This document shows, one piece after another, positions 56,931-64,000 of a stretch of 64,000 bases of DNA. The stretch spans positions 62,001 to 126,000 of the forward strand of contig NZ_BMQI01000006.1 in assembly GCF_014648035.1 (NCBI RefSeq), read 5' to 3'. A program made the translations under genes and the position numbers. The notes under the pieces are model-generated. The model saw nothing but the letters and a program-made list of their open reading frames with translations. It was not told the DNA's origin and did not search any database. Numbering within the stretch: position 1 is the stretch's first letter; each line of letters begins with the position of its first letter. This DNA comes from Shewanella algicola. Its GTDB lineage: Bacteria; Pseudomonadota; Gammaproteobacteria; Enterobacterales; Shewanellaceae.

Positions 56931-56945
56931 TGTAGTAAAGTTACA
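56931..56945 (-). promoter_or_regulatory. HexR-like operator upstream of pykA
   Basis: TGTAGTAAAGTTACA (plus strand) fits the inverted TGTNRT-WWW-RTTACA pattern reported for HexR in Shewanella, with one deviation per half. It shares spacing with the site in front of zwf. Confidence 0.6.
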
Positions 56946-57002
56946 AACAAAAACACGTTTTTTAGTGTGTAATTTATGTGACAGATAAGTGATTTTTACA
57001 AT

Positions 57003-57036
57003 AAAAAAAGCCTGCCGGGGTTAACCGACAGGCCTT
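57003..57036 (-). terminator. Terminator after hexR
   Basis: On the minus strand, GCCTGTCGG-ttaacc-CCGGCAGGC is followed by seven Ts. Confidence 0.85.
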
Positions 57037-57131
57037 AATAGATTTTTGCTGCTATTTATAGCCGTTAAATGTGATGATCGAATACATCGTCTAAGTGTAA
57101 TAATTTAACAGCTTTTACGTACCTTTAGCGC

Positions 57132-57986
57132 TTATATGGTTAAATCTTTGTTAATACGAGATTCTTTTAGCACTTCTTTTACGCGTTTTAAATTGTCACG
57201 GAAACGCGGGCCTCGGCGTAGTGTAAAGCCTGTTGCTAACACATCGATTGTCACTAACTGGGCTAAACGTGATGCCATGGGTAAGTACATGTCGGTATCT
57301 TCAGGCACTTCCATGGTGACAGGTAGTGTACACTCAAGTGACAATGGCGAGTTACGTGCGGTAATACCAATCACTGCTGCGCCATTTTCTCGGGCAATAC
57401 GGGCAATTTCAATTAATGATTTGGTGCGACCTGTGTGCGAAATAAGCACCACAACGTCACCTTCGTTACAATTAATACAACTCATGCGTTGCATTAACAC
57501 ATCATCGAAACAAATCACCGGTACATTGAAACGGAAGAATTTATTTTGAGCATCGTGAGCAACGGCAGAGGAAGCTCCTAGTCCAAAAAACGAAATTGTT
57601 TTGGCTTGGGTCAATACATCAACCGCTTTATTGATAGCCGCTGTATCGAGACTTTGACGTGCGGTATCGAGTGATGCCATTGAAGATTCGAAGATTTTTG
57701 TTGTATATGAATCAGGTGAGTCATCTTCTTCAACATGTCGACTAACATAAGGTGTGCCGTTAGCAAGACTTTGAGCCAAATGTAACTTAAAATCAGGAAA
57801 GCCCTTGGTATCAAGTCGACGACAAAAGCGGTTAACGGTAGGTTCACTCACATCAGCCATCTTGGCTAAAGTCGCGATACTAGAGTGTATAGCTGTTTGC
57901 GGTGAGGCTAATATGACTTCGGCAACTTTTCGTTCCGATTTACTAAATTGGGTAAGGCTTTTTTGAACCTTTTCTAGGGTATTCAT
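57132..57986 (-). CDS. hexR: RpiR-family regulator HexR
   Basis: Start chosen at ATG 57986 (MNTLEKVQ), 284 residues; an upstream TTG adds two residues. The N-terminal helix-turn-helix (SIATLAKMADVSEPTVNRFCRRL, about 36-58) is followed by a SIS sugar-phosphate-binding domain (about 120-255; FFGLGASSAVAHDAQNKF, VVLISHTGRTKSLIEIA). HexR senses 2-keto-3-deoxy-6-phosphogluconate and controls central carbon genes in Shewanella. It is divergent from zwf, a classical target. Confidence 0.95.
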   Translation of the reverse strand: MNTLEKVQKSLTQFSKSERKVAEVILASPQTAIHSSIATLAKMADVSEPTVNRFCRRLDTKGFPDFKLHLAQSLANGTPYVSRHVEEDDSPDSYTTKIFESSMASLDTARQSLDTAAINKAVDVLTQAKTISFFGLGASSAVAHDAQNKFFRFNVPVICFDDVLMQRMSCINCNEGDVVVLISHTGRTKSLIEIARIARENGAAVIGITARNSPLSLECTLPVTMEVPEDTDMYLPMASRLAQLVTIDVLATGFTLRRGPRFRDNLKRVKEVLKESRINKDLTI

Positions 57987-58325
57987 ATGCAAGCATCCGC
58001 TTATAGTAGCTAGTTGAGTAGGGAATGTAAGTTTTATACCATAACTTACAGGAATTTCGTGATTTAAGTTATTTTTTTACCTTTTACACGATCCTGTTGT
58101 TATTTTTCAAGACATAGATCACGGTTAAATGGTTGCTAGGCCTCTTTATAGGCTGAAAATCATACCAGATATTAGGCATGGATGACTAGGTAGTTGATGA
58201 TGCAAAATTTGTAAATTAAAGATGCAAAAATTAGATTCTGTTGTTATATTACAACAAAAGTGTGTTTTTATTCATCGACCGAATTCGAACATGGCGCACA
58301 CACATAATCAGGAGAGCTTTCAGCA
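57987..58325. other. hexR-zwf divergent promoter region
   Basis: This 339-bp region holds an inverted repeat TGTAAGTT-N9-AACTTACA at 58026-58050 near hexR and a HexR-like site at 58239-58253 near zwf. No gene is visible. Confidence 0.65.
58239..58253 (+). promoter_or_regulatory. HexR-like operator upstream of zwf
   Basis: TGTTGTTATATTACA fits the HexR half-site arrangement (TGTNRT-WWW-ATTACA); extended symmetry reaches 58256. It lies 70 bp before the zwf start. Confidence 0.65.
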
Positions 58326-59795
58326 ATGGGCAAATCAATTGGAGCCAAGGCTTGTGACTTCGTACTTTTTGGTACAAAAGGCGACTTAGCTAGGCGTAAA
58401 TTATTACCTTCTTTATATCAGCTAGACAAAGCAGAATTACTCGATAAAGAAACTAAGGTCATTGGTGTTGCAAAAGATGCATTCACTCATGATGAATTCA
58501 TCGCCCTAGTCACAAAAGCATTAAAGACGTTTGTTAAAGATGAAATTTGCCCAACTACGCTAGAACGCTTCCTGAGTCGTTGTCATTATATCGGTACCAA
58601 TTTTACCGATCCAGAAGGTTATAAAGCCTTCCATGATTTACTTGAACCAAGTAAACGCGTCATGGTGAACTACTTCGCGACTCCCCCTTCAATTTTTGGC
58701 GCTATTTGTCGTTGTTTACACGAGCAAAACCTGATCCAATCTGACACCCGTGTGGTACTCGAAAAACCCATTGGTACCGATTTAGAATCATCACACGTGA
58801 TTAACGATCAAGTGGCCGAGTTCTTTAACGAAAACCAGGTTTACCGTATTGACCATTACTTAGGTAAAGAAACCGTACAAAACCTGATTGCGCTGCGTTT
58901 TGCTAACTCGTTATTTGCTTCTAAGTGGGACAACCGGACTATTGATCATGTCCAAATTACCGTTGCTGAAGAAGTGGGTATTGAAGGCCGTTGGGGTTAC
59001 TTTGATGGCGCTGGCCAGATGCGCGACATGATCCAAAACCATTTACTACAAGTGTTAACGCTTGTGGCAATGGACCCACCAGTTAATCTAGACGCTGACA
59101 GCATTCGTGATGAAAAAGTAAAAGTGCTTAAGTCATTGCGCCCAATTAACCAGGACAACGTGTACGAGAATACCGTGCGTGGTCAATACAGTGCAGGCTT
59201 CTTAAAAGGCTCACCCGTTCCTGGATATCTTGAAGAAGAAGACGCCAACACCAATTCAAACACCGAAACCTTTGTGGCATTGCGTGTTGATATTGATAAC
59301 TGGCGTTGGGCTGGCGTGCCGTTCTATTTACGCAGCGGTAAGCGTATGCCGTTCAAGAGTAGCGAAATTGTGGTGTACTTTAAAAACCCACCACACAACT
59401 TATATCGTGCCAGCTATCGTAATCTGCCACCTAACAAGTTAACCATCCGTTTGCAGCCGCATGAAGGGGTTGAAATCCAGATGATGAACAAGGTGCCGGG
59501 TCTTGAGCAAAAGCAACGCCTGCAAACCACTAAGCTAGACTTAAGCTTTACCGATACCTTTAAAAATGAGCGTATTGCCGATGCTTATGAGCGTTTATTA
59601 CTCGAAGCCATGTTAGGTAACCAAGCCTTGTTTGTACGTCGTGACGAAGTTGAGCAAGCATGGACTTGGGTTGACGGAATTATCCAGTCTTGGGAACAAA
59701 GCGGCGAAAAGCCAAAGCCATACCCAGCCGGTACTTGGGGACCTGTCGCATCAGTGGCGTTAATCACTAAAGACGGCCGTTCTTGGGACGAGTAG
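58326..59795 (+). CDS. zwf: Glucose-6-phosphate 1-dehydrogenase
   Basis: The 489-residue enzyme oxidises glucose 6-phosphate to 6-phosphogluconolactone. It has FGTKGDLARRKLLPSLY (nucleotide-binding) and RIDHYLGKE (substrate Lys region). Length matches the E. coli enzyme (491). AGGAGAGC gives a good ribosome site. It is the first gene of zwf-pgl-edd-eda, with 9-11 bp spacers. Confidence 0.97.
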   Translation: MGKSIGAKACDFVLFGTKGDLARRKLLPSLYQLDKAELLDKETKVIGVAKDAFTHDEFIALVTKALKTFVKDEICPTTLERFLSRCHYIGTNFTDPEGYKAFHDLLEPSKRVMVNYFATPPSIFGAICRCLHEQNLIQSDTRVVLEKPIGTDLESSHVINDQVAEFFNENQVYRIDHYLGKETVQNLIALRFANSLFASKWDNRTIDHVQITVAEEVGIEGRWGYFDGAGQMRDMIQNHLLQVLTLVAMDPPVNLDADSIRDEKVKVLKSLRPINQDNVYENTVRGQYSAGFLKGSPVPGYLEEEDANTNSNTETFVALRVDIDNWRWAGVPFYLRSGKRMPFKSSEIVVYFKNPPHNLYRASYRNLPPNKLTIRLQPHEGVEIQMMNKVPGLEQKQRLQTTKLDLSFTDTFKNERIADAYERLLLEAMLGNQALFVRRDEVEQAWTWVDGIIQSWEQSGEKPKPYPAGTWGPVASVALITKDGRSWDE

Positions 59796-59804
59796 GGAGC
59801 AAAC

Positions 59805-60503
59805 ATGATCAAAGAAACCGTATTTAAATCATTTGATACACCCGCGGACTTAGAAGCTAAGTTAGCCGACAAAATTGCACAGCAATTGCAAGACGCGGTT
59901 GATACTCGTGGTAAAGCCAGTTTAGTGGTGTCGGGTGGTTCAACACCACTTAAACTATTCAAGCTATTAAGCCAAAAGCTGGTTGACTGGAGTGATGTTT
60001 ATATCACGTTGGCTGACGAGCGTTGGGTCAATGCAGATGAGCAAGATTCAAACGAAAGATTAGTGCGCGAACATTTATTGCAAAACCGTGCCGCCAGCGC
60101 CAAATTTCGTGGTCTTAAAAATATGTTTGCTACACCAGAAGCGGGCTGTGACATGACCAGCGAGTCATTGGCTAACTTTCCACGTCCGTTTGATGTGGTC
60201 GTGCTCGGTATGGGTACAGACGGTCACACATGCTCTTGGTTTCCGTGCAGCGCAGAGCTCGACAATGCACTGACCACTAAAGATTTATGTGCTGCTGTTA
60301 ATCCGACAACAGCCCCACATGCTCGTATTACGTTATCTAAAGATGCCATTTTAAATAGTCGTCAGATTTATTTGCATCTTGTCGGAGAGTCAAAATTAAC
60401 TGTATATCATCAAGCACTTGAAAACGATGATGTTACCCAAATGCCCATTAGAGCCGTATTAGCGCAGCGTAAAACGCCCGTTGATGTGTTCTATAGCGCG
60501 TAA
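59805..60503 (+). CDS. pgl: 6-phosphogluconolactonase
   Basis: The 232-residue SugarP-isomerase-fold protein has [14 protein letters not shown] and [18 protein letters not shown], the marks of DevB-type lactonases, and [15 protein letters not shown]. It hydrolyses 6-phosphogluconolactone. It lies 9 bp after zwf and 11 bp before edd. Confidence 0.95.
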   Translation: MIKETVFKSFDTPADLEAKLADKIAQQLQDAVDTRGKASLVVSGGSTPLKLFKLLSQKLVDWSDVYITLADERWVNADEQDSNERLVREHLLQNRAASAKFRGLKNMFATPEAGCDMTSESLANFPRPFDVVVLGMGTDGHTCSWFPCSAELDNALTTKDLCAAVNPTTAPHARITLSKDAILNSRQIYLHLVGESKLTVYHQALENDDVTQMPIRAVLAQRKTPVDVFYSA

Positions 60504-60514
60504 GGAGTTTTACC

Positions 60515-62341
60515 ATGCATTCAGTAGTACAAGCCGTCACCGATAGAATCATTGCACGCAGCCAACAGTCGCGTTCAAGCTATTTATCAGCGCTAAACGA
60601 TGCTAAAGCTCAAGGCGTTCACCGTAGCGCATTAAGCTGTGGCAACCTTGCCCATGGTTTTGCAGCCTGTCAGCCAGTTGAAAAAGATTCACTGCGTCAA
60701 TTGACCAAGGCTAACATTGGTATTGTGACCGCATTTAACGACATGTTATCTGCGCACCAACCTTATGAAACCTACCCAAACATGCTTAAGCAAGCCTGTG
60801 CTGACGTGGGCAGTGTTGCCCAGGTTGCCGCTGGCGTTCCGGCAATGTGTGACGGTGTGACTCAAGGTCAACCGGGTATGGAGCTGAGCTTACTGAGCCG
60901 CGAAGTGATTGCCATGTCGACGGCAGTGGGTTTGTCGCACAACATGTTTGATGGTGCGTTACTATTAGGTATTTGTGACAAAATCGTACCAGGTTTATTG
61001 ATTGGTGCATTGAGCTTTGGTCACTTACCGATGTTATTTGTGCCAGCAGGCCCAATGAAATCGGGTATTCCAAACAAAGAAAAAGCCCGTATTCGTCAAC
61101 AATTTGCCCAGGGGCAGGTTGACCGTACTGCATTACTTGAAGCTGAGTCAAAGTCATACCACAGTGCGGGTACTTGTACTTTCTACGGTACCGCTAACTC
61201 TAACCAGTTAATGCTAGAAGTGATGGGCTTACAGTTACCGGGTTCATCGTTTGTTAACCCAGACGATCCATTACGTGACGAGCTAAGTAAAATGGCCGCT
61301 AAGCAAGTGTGCCGTTTAACCTCAATGGGTACGCAATACACCCCAATTGGTGAAATCGTTAACGAAAAATCTGTGGTTAACGGTATTGTTGCATTACTCG
61401 CTACCGGCGGTTCAACGAACTTAACTATGCACATTGTGGCGATTGCACGTGCTGCTGGCATTATCGTCAACTGGGACGACTTTTCAGATTTATCTGCTGT
61501 TGTGCCGTTATTAGCCCGTGTTTACCCAAATGGTCAAGCTGATATTAACCATTTCCATGCTGCTGGCGGTATGGCGTTATTGGTTAAAGAATTACTTGAT
61601 GGCGGGTTGATCCATGAAGATGTTAATACGGTTGCCGGTTACGGTTTACGTCGTTACACCCAAGAGCCTCGTTTAATCGATGGCGAGTTAAAGTGGGTTG
61701 ATGGTGTCACTGAATCGTTAGACAAAGATGTATTAACGCATCTTGATACGCCTTTCCAAAGCAACGGCGGCTTAACCTTACTTAAAGGTAACTTAGGCCG
61801 CGCGGTGATTAAAGTGTCTGCAGTACCTGCAGGAAACCGAGTGATTGAAGCGCCAGCGGTTGTGATTAACGATCAAAACGAAATCGATGCCTTATTTAAG
61901 TCTGGTTCATTAGACCGTGATTGCGTTGTGGTTGTAAAAGGTCAGGGCCCTAAAGCCAATGGTATGCCTGAGCTACACAAGCTCACGCCATTTTTAGGTA
62001 CCTTACAAGACAAAGGTTTCAGAGTGGCGTTGGTGACAGACGGCCGTATGTCTGGCGCATCAGGTAAAGTACCCGCTGCAATTCATTTAACGCCAGAAGC
62101 GTTAGACGGTGGCCTAATTGCTAAAGTACAAGACGGTGATTTAATTCGTGTTGATGCCACAACGGGCGAGCTATCGCTGTTAGTTGATGAAAGCGTATTA
62201 GCAAGTCGCACTGCTGGAGTTGTTGATTTACACCATTCAGCTTATGGCATGGGCCGTGAATTGTTTGGCGCACTTCGTCGCAGTTTAAGCAGCCCAGAAA
62301 CAGGCGCTCGTAGCACTAGCGCGATTGATGAATTATATTAA
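60515..62341 (+). CDS. edd: 6-phosphogluconate dehydratase
   Basis: The 608-residue IlvD/Edd-family enzyme converts 6-phosphogluconate to KDPG, using an Fe-S cluster. Cluster cysteines appear in [19 protein letters not shown] and [27 protein letters not shown] lies near the end. AAGGAGTTTTACC precedes the ATG. Length matches E. coli Edd (603). Confidence 0.96.
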   Translation: MHSVVQAVTDRIIARSQQSRSSYLSALNDAKAQGVHRSALSCGNLAHGFAACQPVEKDSLRQLTKANIGIVTAFNDMLSAHQPYETYPNMLKQACADVGSVAQVAAGVPAMCDGVTQGQPGMELSLLSREVIAMSTAVGLSHNMFDGALLLGICDKIVPGLLIGALSFGHLPMLFVPAGPMKSGIPNKEKARIRQQFAQGQVDRTALLEAESKSYHSAGTCTFYGTANSNQLMLEVMGLQLPGSSFVNPDDPLRDELSKMAAKQVCRLTSMGTQYTPIGEIVNEKSVVNGIVALLATGGSTNLTMHIVAIARAAGIIVNWDDFSDLSAVVPLLARVYPNGQADINHFHAAGGMALLVKELLDGGLIHEDVNTVAGYGLRRYTQEPRLIDGELKWVDGVTESLDKDVLTHLDTPFQSNGGLTLLKGNLGRAVIKVSAVPAGNRVIEAPAVVINDQNEIDALFKSGSLDRDCVVVVKGQGPKANGMPELHKLTPFLGTLQDKGFRVALVTDGRMSGASGKVPAAIHLTPEALDGGLIAKVQDGDLIRVDATTGELSLLVDESVLASRTAGVVDLHHSAYGMGRELFGALRRSLSSPETGARSTSAIDELY

Positions 62342-62361
62342 AAATGAAGGAAGTCGGTAAT

Positions 62362-63006
62362 ATGATTGAGCCTAATAACTGGTCACTCCAACCACAAGAT
62401 GTGTTTAAACGTAGCCCAGTAGTTCCGGTTATGGTAATTAACAAACTAGAACATGCGGTGCCTTTAGCTAAAGCATTGGTTGCTGGCGGTATCTGTGTAT
62501 TAGAAGTGACGTTACGTACTCCTTGTGCACTTGAAGCCATTGCAAAAATTGCTAAAGAAGTGCCTGAAGCCCTTGTGGGTGCGGGCACGATTTTAAATGA
62601 AGCTCAGCTTAACCAAGCGGTTGCAGCAGGTTCGCAGTTTATTATCACTCCTGGTGCCACGGTAGATTTATTAAAAGCGGCTAAAAAGGGCACCGTGCCT
62701 TTAATTCCTGGTATTGCCAGTATTTCTGAAATCATGGTGGGAATGGAGTTAGGTTACACTCACTTCAAATTCTTCCCGGCTGAAGCTTCTGGTGGTGTAA
62801 ACGCACTTAAGTCTTTCTCTGGTCCATTATCTGGCATTCGTTTTTGCCCAACAGGCGGCATCAGCCCAGCCACTTACAAAGACTACTTGGCTTTGCCAAA
62901 CGTTGATTGTATCGGCGGCAGCTGGATTGCACCAACAGATGCAGTAGACAGTGAAGACTGGGATCGTATTACACAGTTATGTAAAGAAGCGCTAGCCGCG
63001 CTTTAA
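62362..63006 (+). CDS. eda: KDPG/KHG aldolase
   Basis: Start taken at ATG 62362 ([10 protein letters not shown]), 214 residues, with AAGGAAG upstream; an earlier ATG would overlap the ribosome site. The enzyme splits KDPG to pyruvate and glyceraldehyde 3-phosphate through Schiff-base Lys136 (THFKFFPAE), with Glu48 in VLEVTLRT. It ends the Entner-Doudoroff operon and is followed by a terminator. Confidence 0.96.
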   Translation: MIEPNNWSLQPQDVFKRSPVVPVMVINKLEHAVPLAKALVAGGICVLEVTLRTPCALEAIAKIAKEVPEALVGAGTILNEAQLNQAVAAGSQFIITPGATVDLLKAAKKGTVPLIPGIASISEIMVGMELGYTHFKFFPAEASGGVNALKSFSGPLSGIRFCPTGGISPATYKDYLALPNVDCIGGSWIAPTDAVDSEDWDRITQLCKEALAAL

Positions 63007-63030
63007 TCAACCTTGTAATAACATCACGTT

Positions 63031-63058
63031 AAAAACCAGCTAATTAGCTGGTTTTTTT
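63031..63058 (+). terminator. Terminator after eda
   Basis: AAAAACCAGCTAA-TTAGCTGGTTTTTTT is a near-perfect palindrome 25 bp past the stop. Confidence 0.88.
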
Positions 63059-63089
63059 ATAGCTTTTTGTTTTCATATAACAGCAAGTA

Positions 63090-63290
63090 TATGGCCTGCG
63101 GCCACTGACGTCGTAGCGCTTCGCCTACACTAAAGTAAAGGTCGTAAGTTGTAACTTATGCAGGGTAGTGTAATTGTCTTCGCGGTAATGCTTTTGAGCC
63201 GGGACCCTGGTGTTAGTTTTTACGTTTTACTTATGTACTCATGGCCACTAACGTCGTGGCGCTTCCCCCACACCAGAGCAAAGGAATAAA
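63090..63290 (-). repeat. Composite dispersed repeat, inverted copies at the right end
   Basis: On the minus strand there are two first-box copies (GGAAGCGCCACGACGTTAGT near 63250-63270 and GAAGCGCTACGACGTCAGTG near 63100-63120). Between them is a hairpin block (CCCGGCTCAAAAGCATTACC). Order and spacing relative to the small ORF match the 6.2-6.6 kb region, so the two regions share a larger ancestral element. Confidence 0.65.
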
Positions 63291-63591
63291 GCGCATTCTT
63301 GTTACCCAATCAGCCTTTGCAAACCCTCAGGGGTCCGGCAACATTTTCGCTTTTTAACCAAACAACAGCAGCGAAAAAATTGCGACGGAAAATTATCGAG
63401 CTTTTGACCTCGTTTGTAGCCAGCCTCGGCACCTCTTTATGGTAAAGAATGAAAATGTTAACGCTTCAGATGGGGGGCTGATGTGAATGGATTCACAAAT
63501 GTCGTGATGGCTGGTCAATGATGTTCCCGACATCATAATGACATTTACAATATCCTTATCGGTCAGATGTGCGTGAAAGGCTATGGTCAGC

Positions 63592-63675
63592 TCATGTATT
63601 CTTTTGTAAAAAGTCTTCAACGGCCTCAAGTTCAGAGTTGTATTTGGACTGTTGCAAGTAATGAATGTAACTCAT
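63592..63675 (-). CDS. 27-codon repeat-borne small ORF
   Basis: The frame opens with ATG 63675 and ends in TGA at 63592. It encodes a peptide starting MSYIHYLQQ and ending NSELEAVEDFLQKNT. AAAGGAG lies five bases before the ATG, a near-ideal Shine-Dalgarno. The peptide is acidic and probably helical, with no signal or membrane segment. Related copies at 6.1-6.9 kb lack this ribosome site and have altered starts or ends, so this is the most intact copy. Whether it is translated is unknown; no described family comes to mind. Confidence 0.45.
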   Translation of the reverse strand: MSYIHYLQQSKYNSELEAVEDFLQKNT

Positions 63676-63970
63676 TTATGCTCCTTTACTTGTTAGAAAA
63701 AACCAATTTAAACTTTGCTCGAGCATCGTTATTGATAGTTTATGAAAGCACCATTTTGAGGATAATCTATCTACGCTTAACATCATAAAACCTTTACGAC
63801 AGGGTACTGGTTTTTTATACAGTTATAATTCATGTTTGTTAAAATTGCAGTGTTGTTTCTCGTTATGTCATTTCGAAAATTCTTTGTTTTACCTAAAGTG
63901 TAACCCTCCCTTAAAATCAGAATGTTTTAAATAGAGTTTTCCATTTACACTAAACTAAATGGAGAATCAC

Positions 63971-64000
63971 ATGAAAAGACACGTTTTACTGAAAGCCAAA
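63971..64000 (+). CDS. Start of an unidentified gene
   Basis: ATG 63971 with GGAGA six bases upstream begins MKRHVLLKAK and runs out of the window. The ten residues are too few for assignment; a basic start could precede a signal peptide. Confidence 0.45.
   Translation, partial: MKRHVLLKAK

Larger units (their letters stand above)
56813..57131. other. Intergenic region between pykA and hexR
   Basis: It holds the pykA promoter region with a HexR-like site (56931-56945) and the hexR terminator (57003-57036). No gene is visible. Confidence 0.6.
63007..63970. other. Repeat-rich stretch after eda
   Basis: It holds the eda terminator, inverted composite repeat blocks at about 63090-63290, shared spacer sequence near 63450 and a small ORF at 63592-63675. 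The final 280 bp include the promoter region of the next gene; I see nothing else recognisable there. Confidence 0.6.

Overview
The window looks like chromosomal DNA of a marine or aquatic Shewanella (Gammaproteobacteria). This rests on gene content and order: the LutABC-type L-lactate operon, the prpB-prpC-acnD-prpF methylcitrate cluster under an FCD-type GntR regulator, psrA next to a fadE, hexR divergent from zwf-pgl-edd-eda, a rhombosortase, a VC2046/SO_2500-family protein and tandem tRNA-Tyr genes. The species call is inference; no rRNA or other decisive marker is present.

Layout. 1-145 is the tail of a RegA/PrrA/ActR-type response regulator. 243-2338 is a two-gene operon for a core, folate-domain-free methionine synthase (MesD) and its DUF1852 partner (MesX). 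2.3-7.5 kb is an accessory, repeat-rich patch. It holds an AT-rich DUF4124 gene, an attC-like hairpin followed by a truncated group II intron, the tail of a REP-associated transposase, an orphan gene, and several units of a composite repeat. Relatives of this repeat recur in inverse orientation at 63.1-63.7 kb, where one copy carries a 27-codon ORF with a strong Shine-Dalgarno sequence. From 7.5 kb the chromosome is largely conserved: selO; a satD-like/DUF3307 pair preceded by four identical-pattern palindromes; lutABC; a LysR gene; the 2-methylcitrate cluster; a Na+/H+ antiporter; bcp-gcvR; dapA-bamC; and an RND efflux pair.

The second half holds a PaaI thioesterase, fadE, a YafJ-type amidotransferase, a DUF3108 protein, an alkyltransferase-like protein, a HlyIII protein, rhombosortase, queC/queE, a cysteine-synthase-like gene, three tRNA-Tyr genes with a recognisable promoter, a GGDEF/EAL protein, ychJ, smrA, an M2 peptidase, psrA with a second fadE, pykA, hexR and the Entner-Doudoroff operon zwf-pgl-edd-eda.

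The metabolic theme is use of lactate, propionate, fatty acids and hexose phosphates, each with a local regulator and a visible candidate operator. These are TTGTCGACAA palindromes at the prp regulator, YAAAC-N4-GTTTR palindromes at psrA and at the distant fadE, and TGTNRT-WWW-RTTACA sites at zwf and pykA. The best candidates for less-described biology are the satD/DUF3307 locus with its four-operator array, the oxygen-dependent MesD/MesX pair with a potentially structured leader, and the composite repeat with its small ORF.
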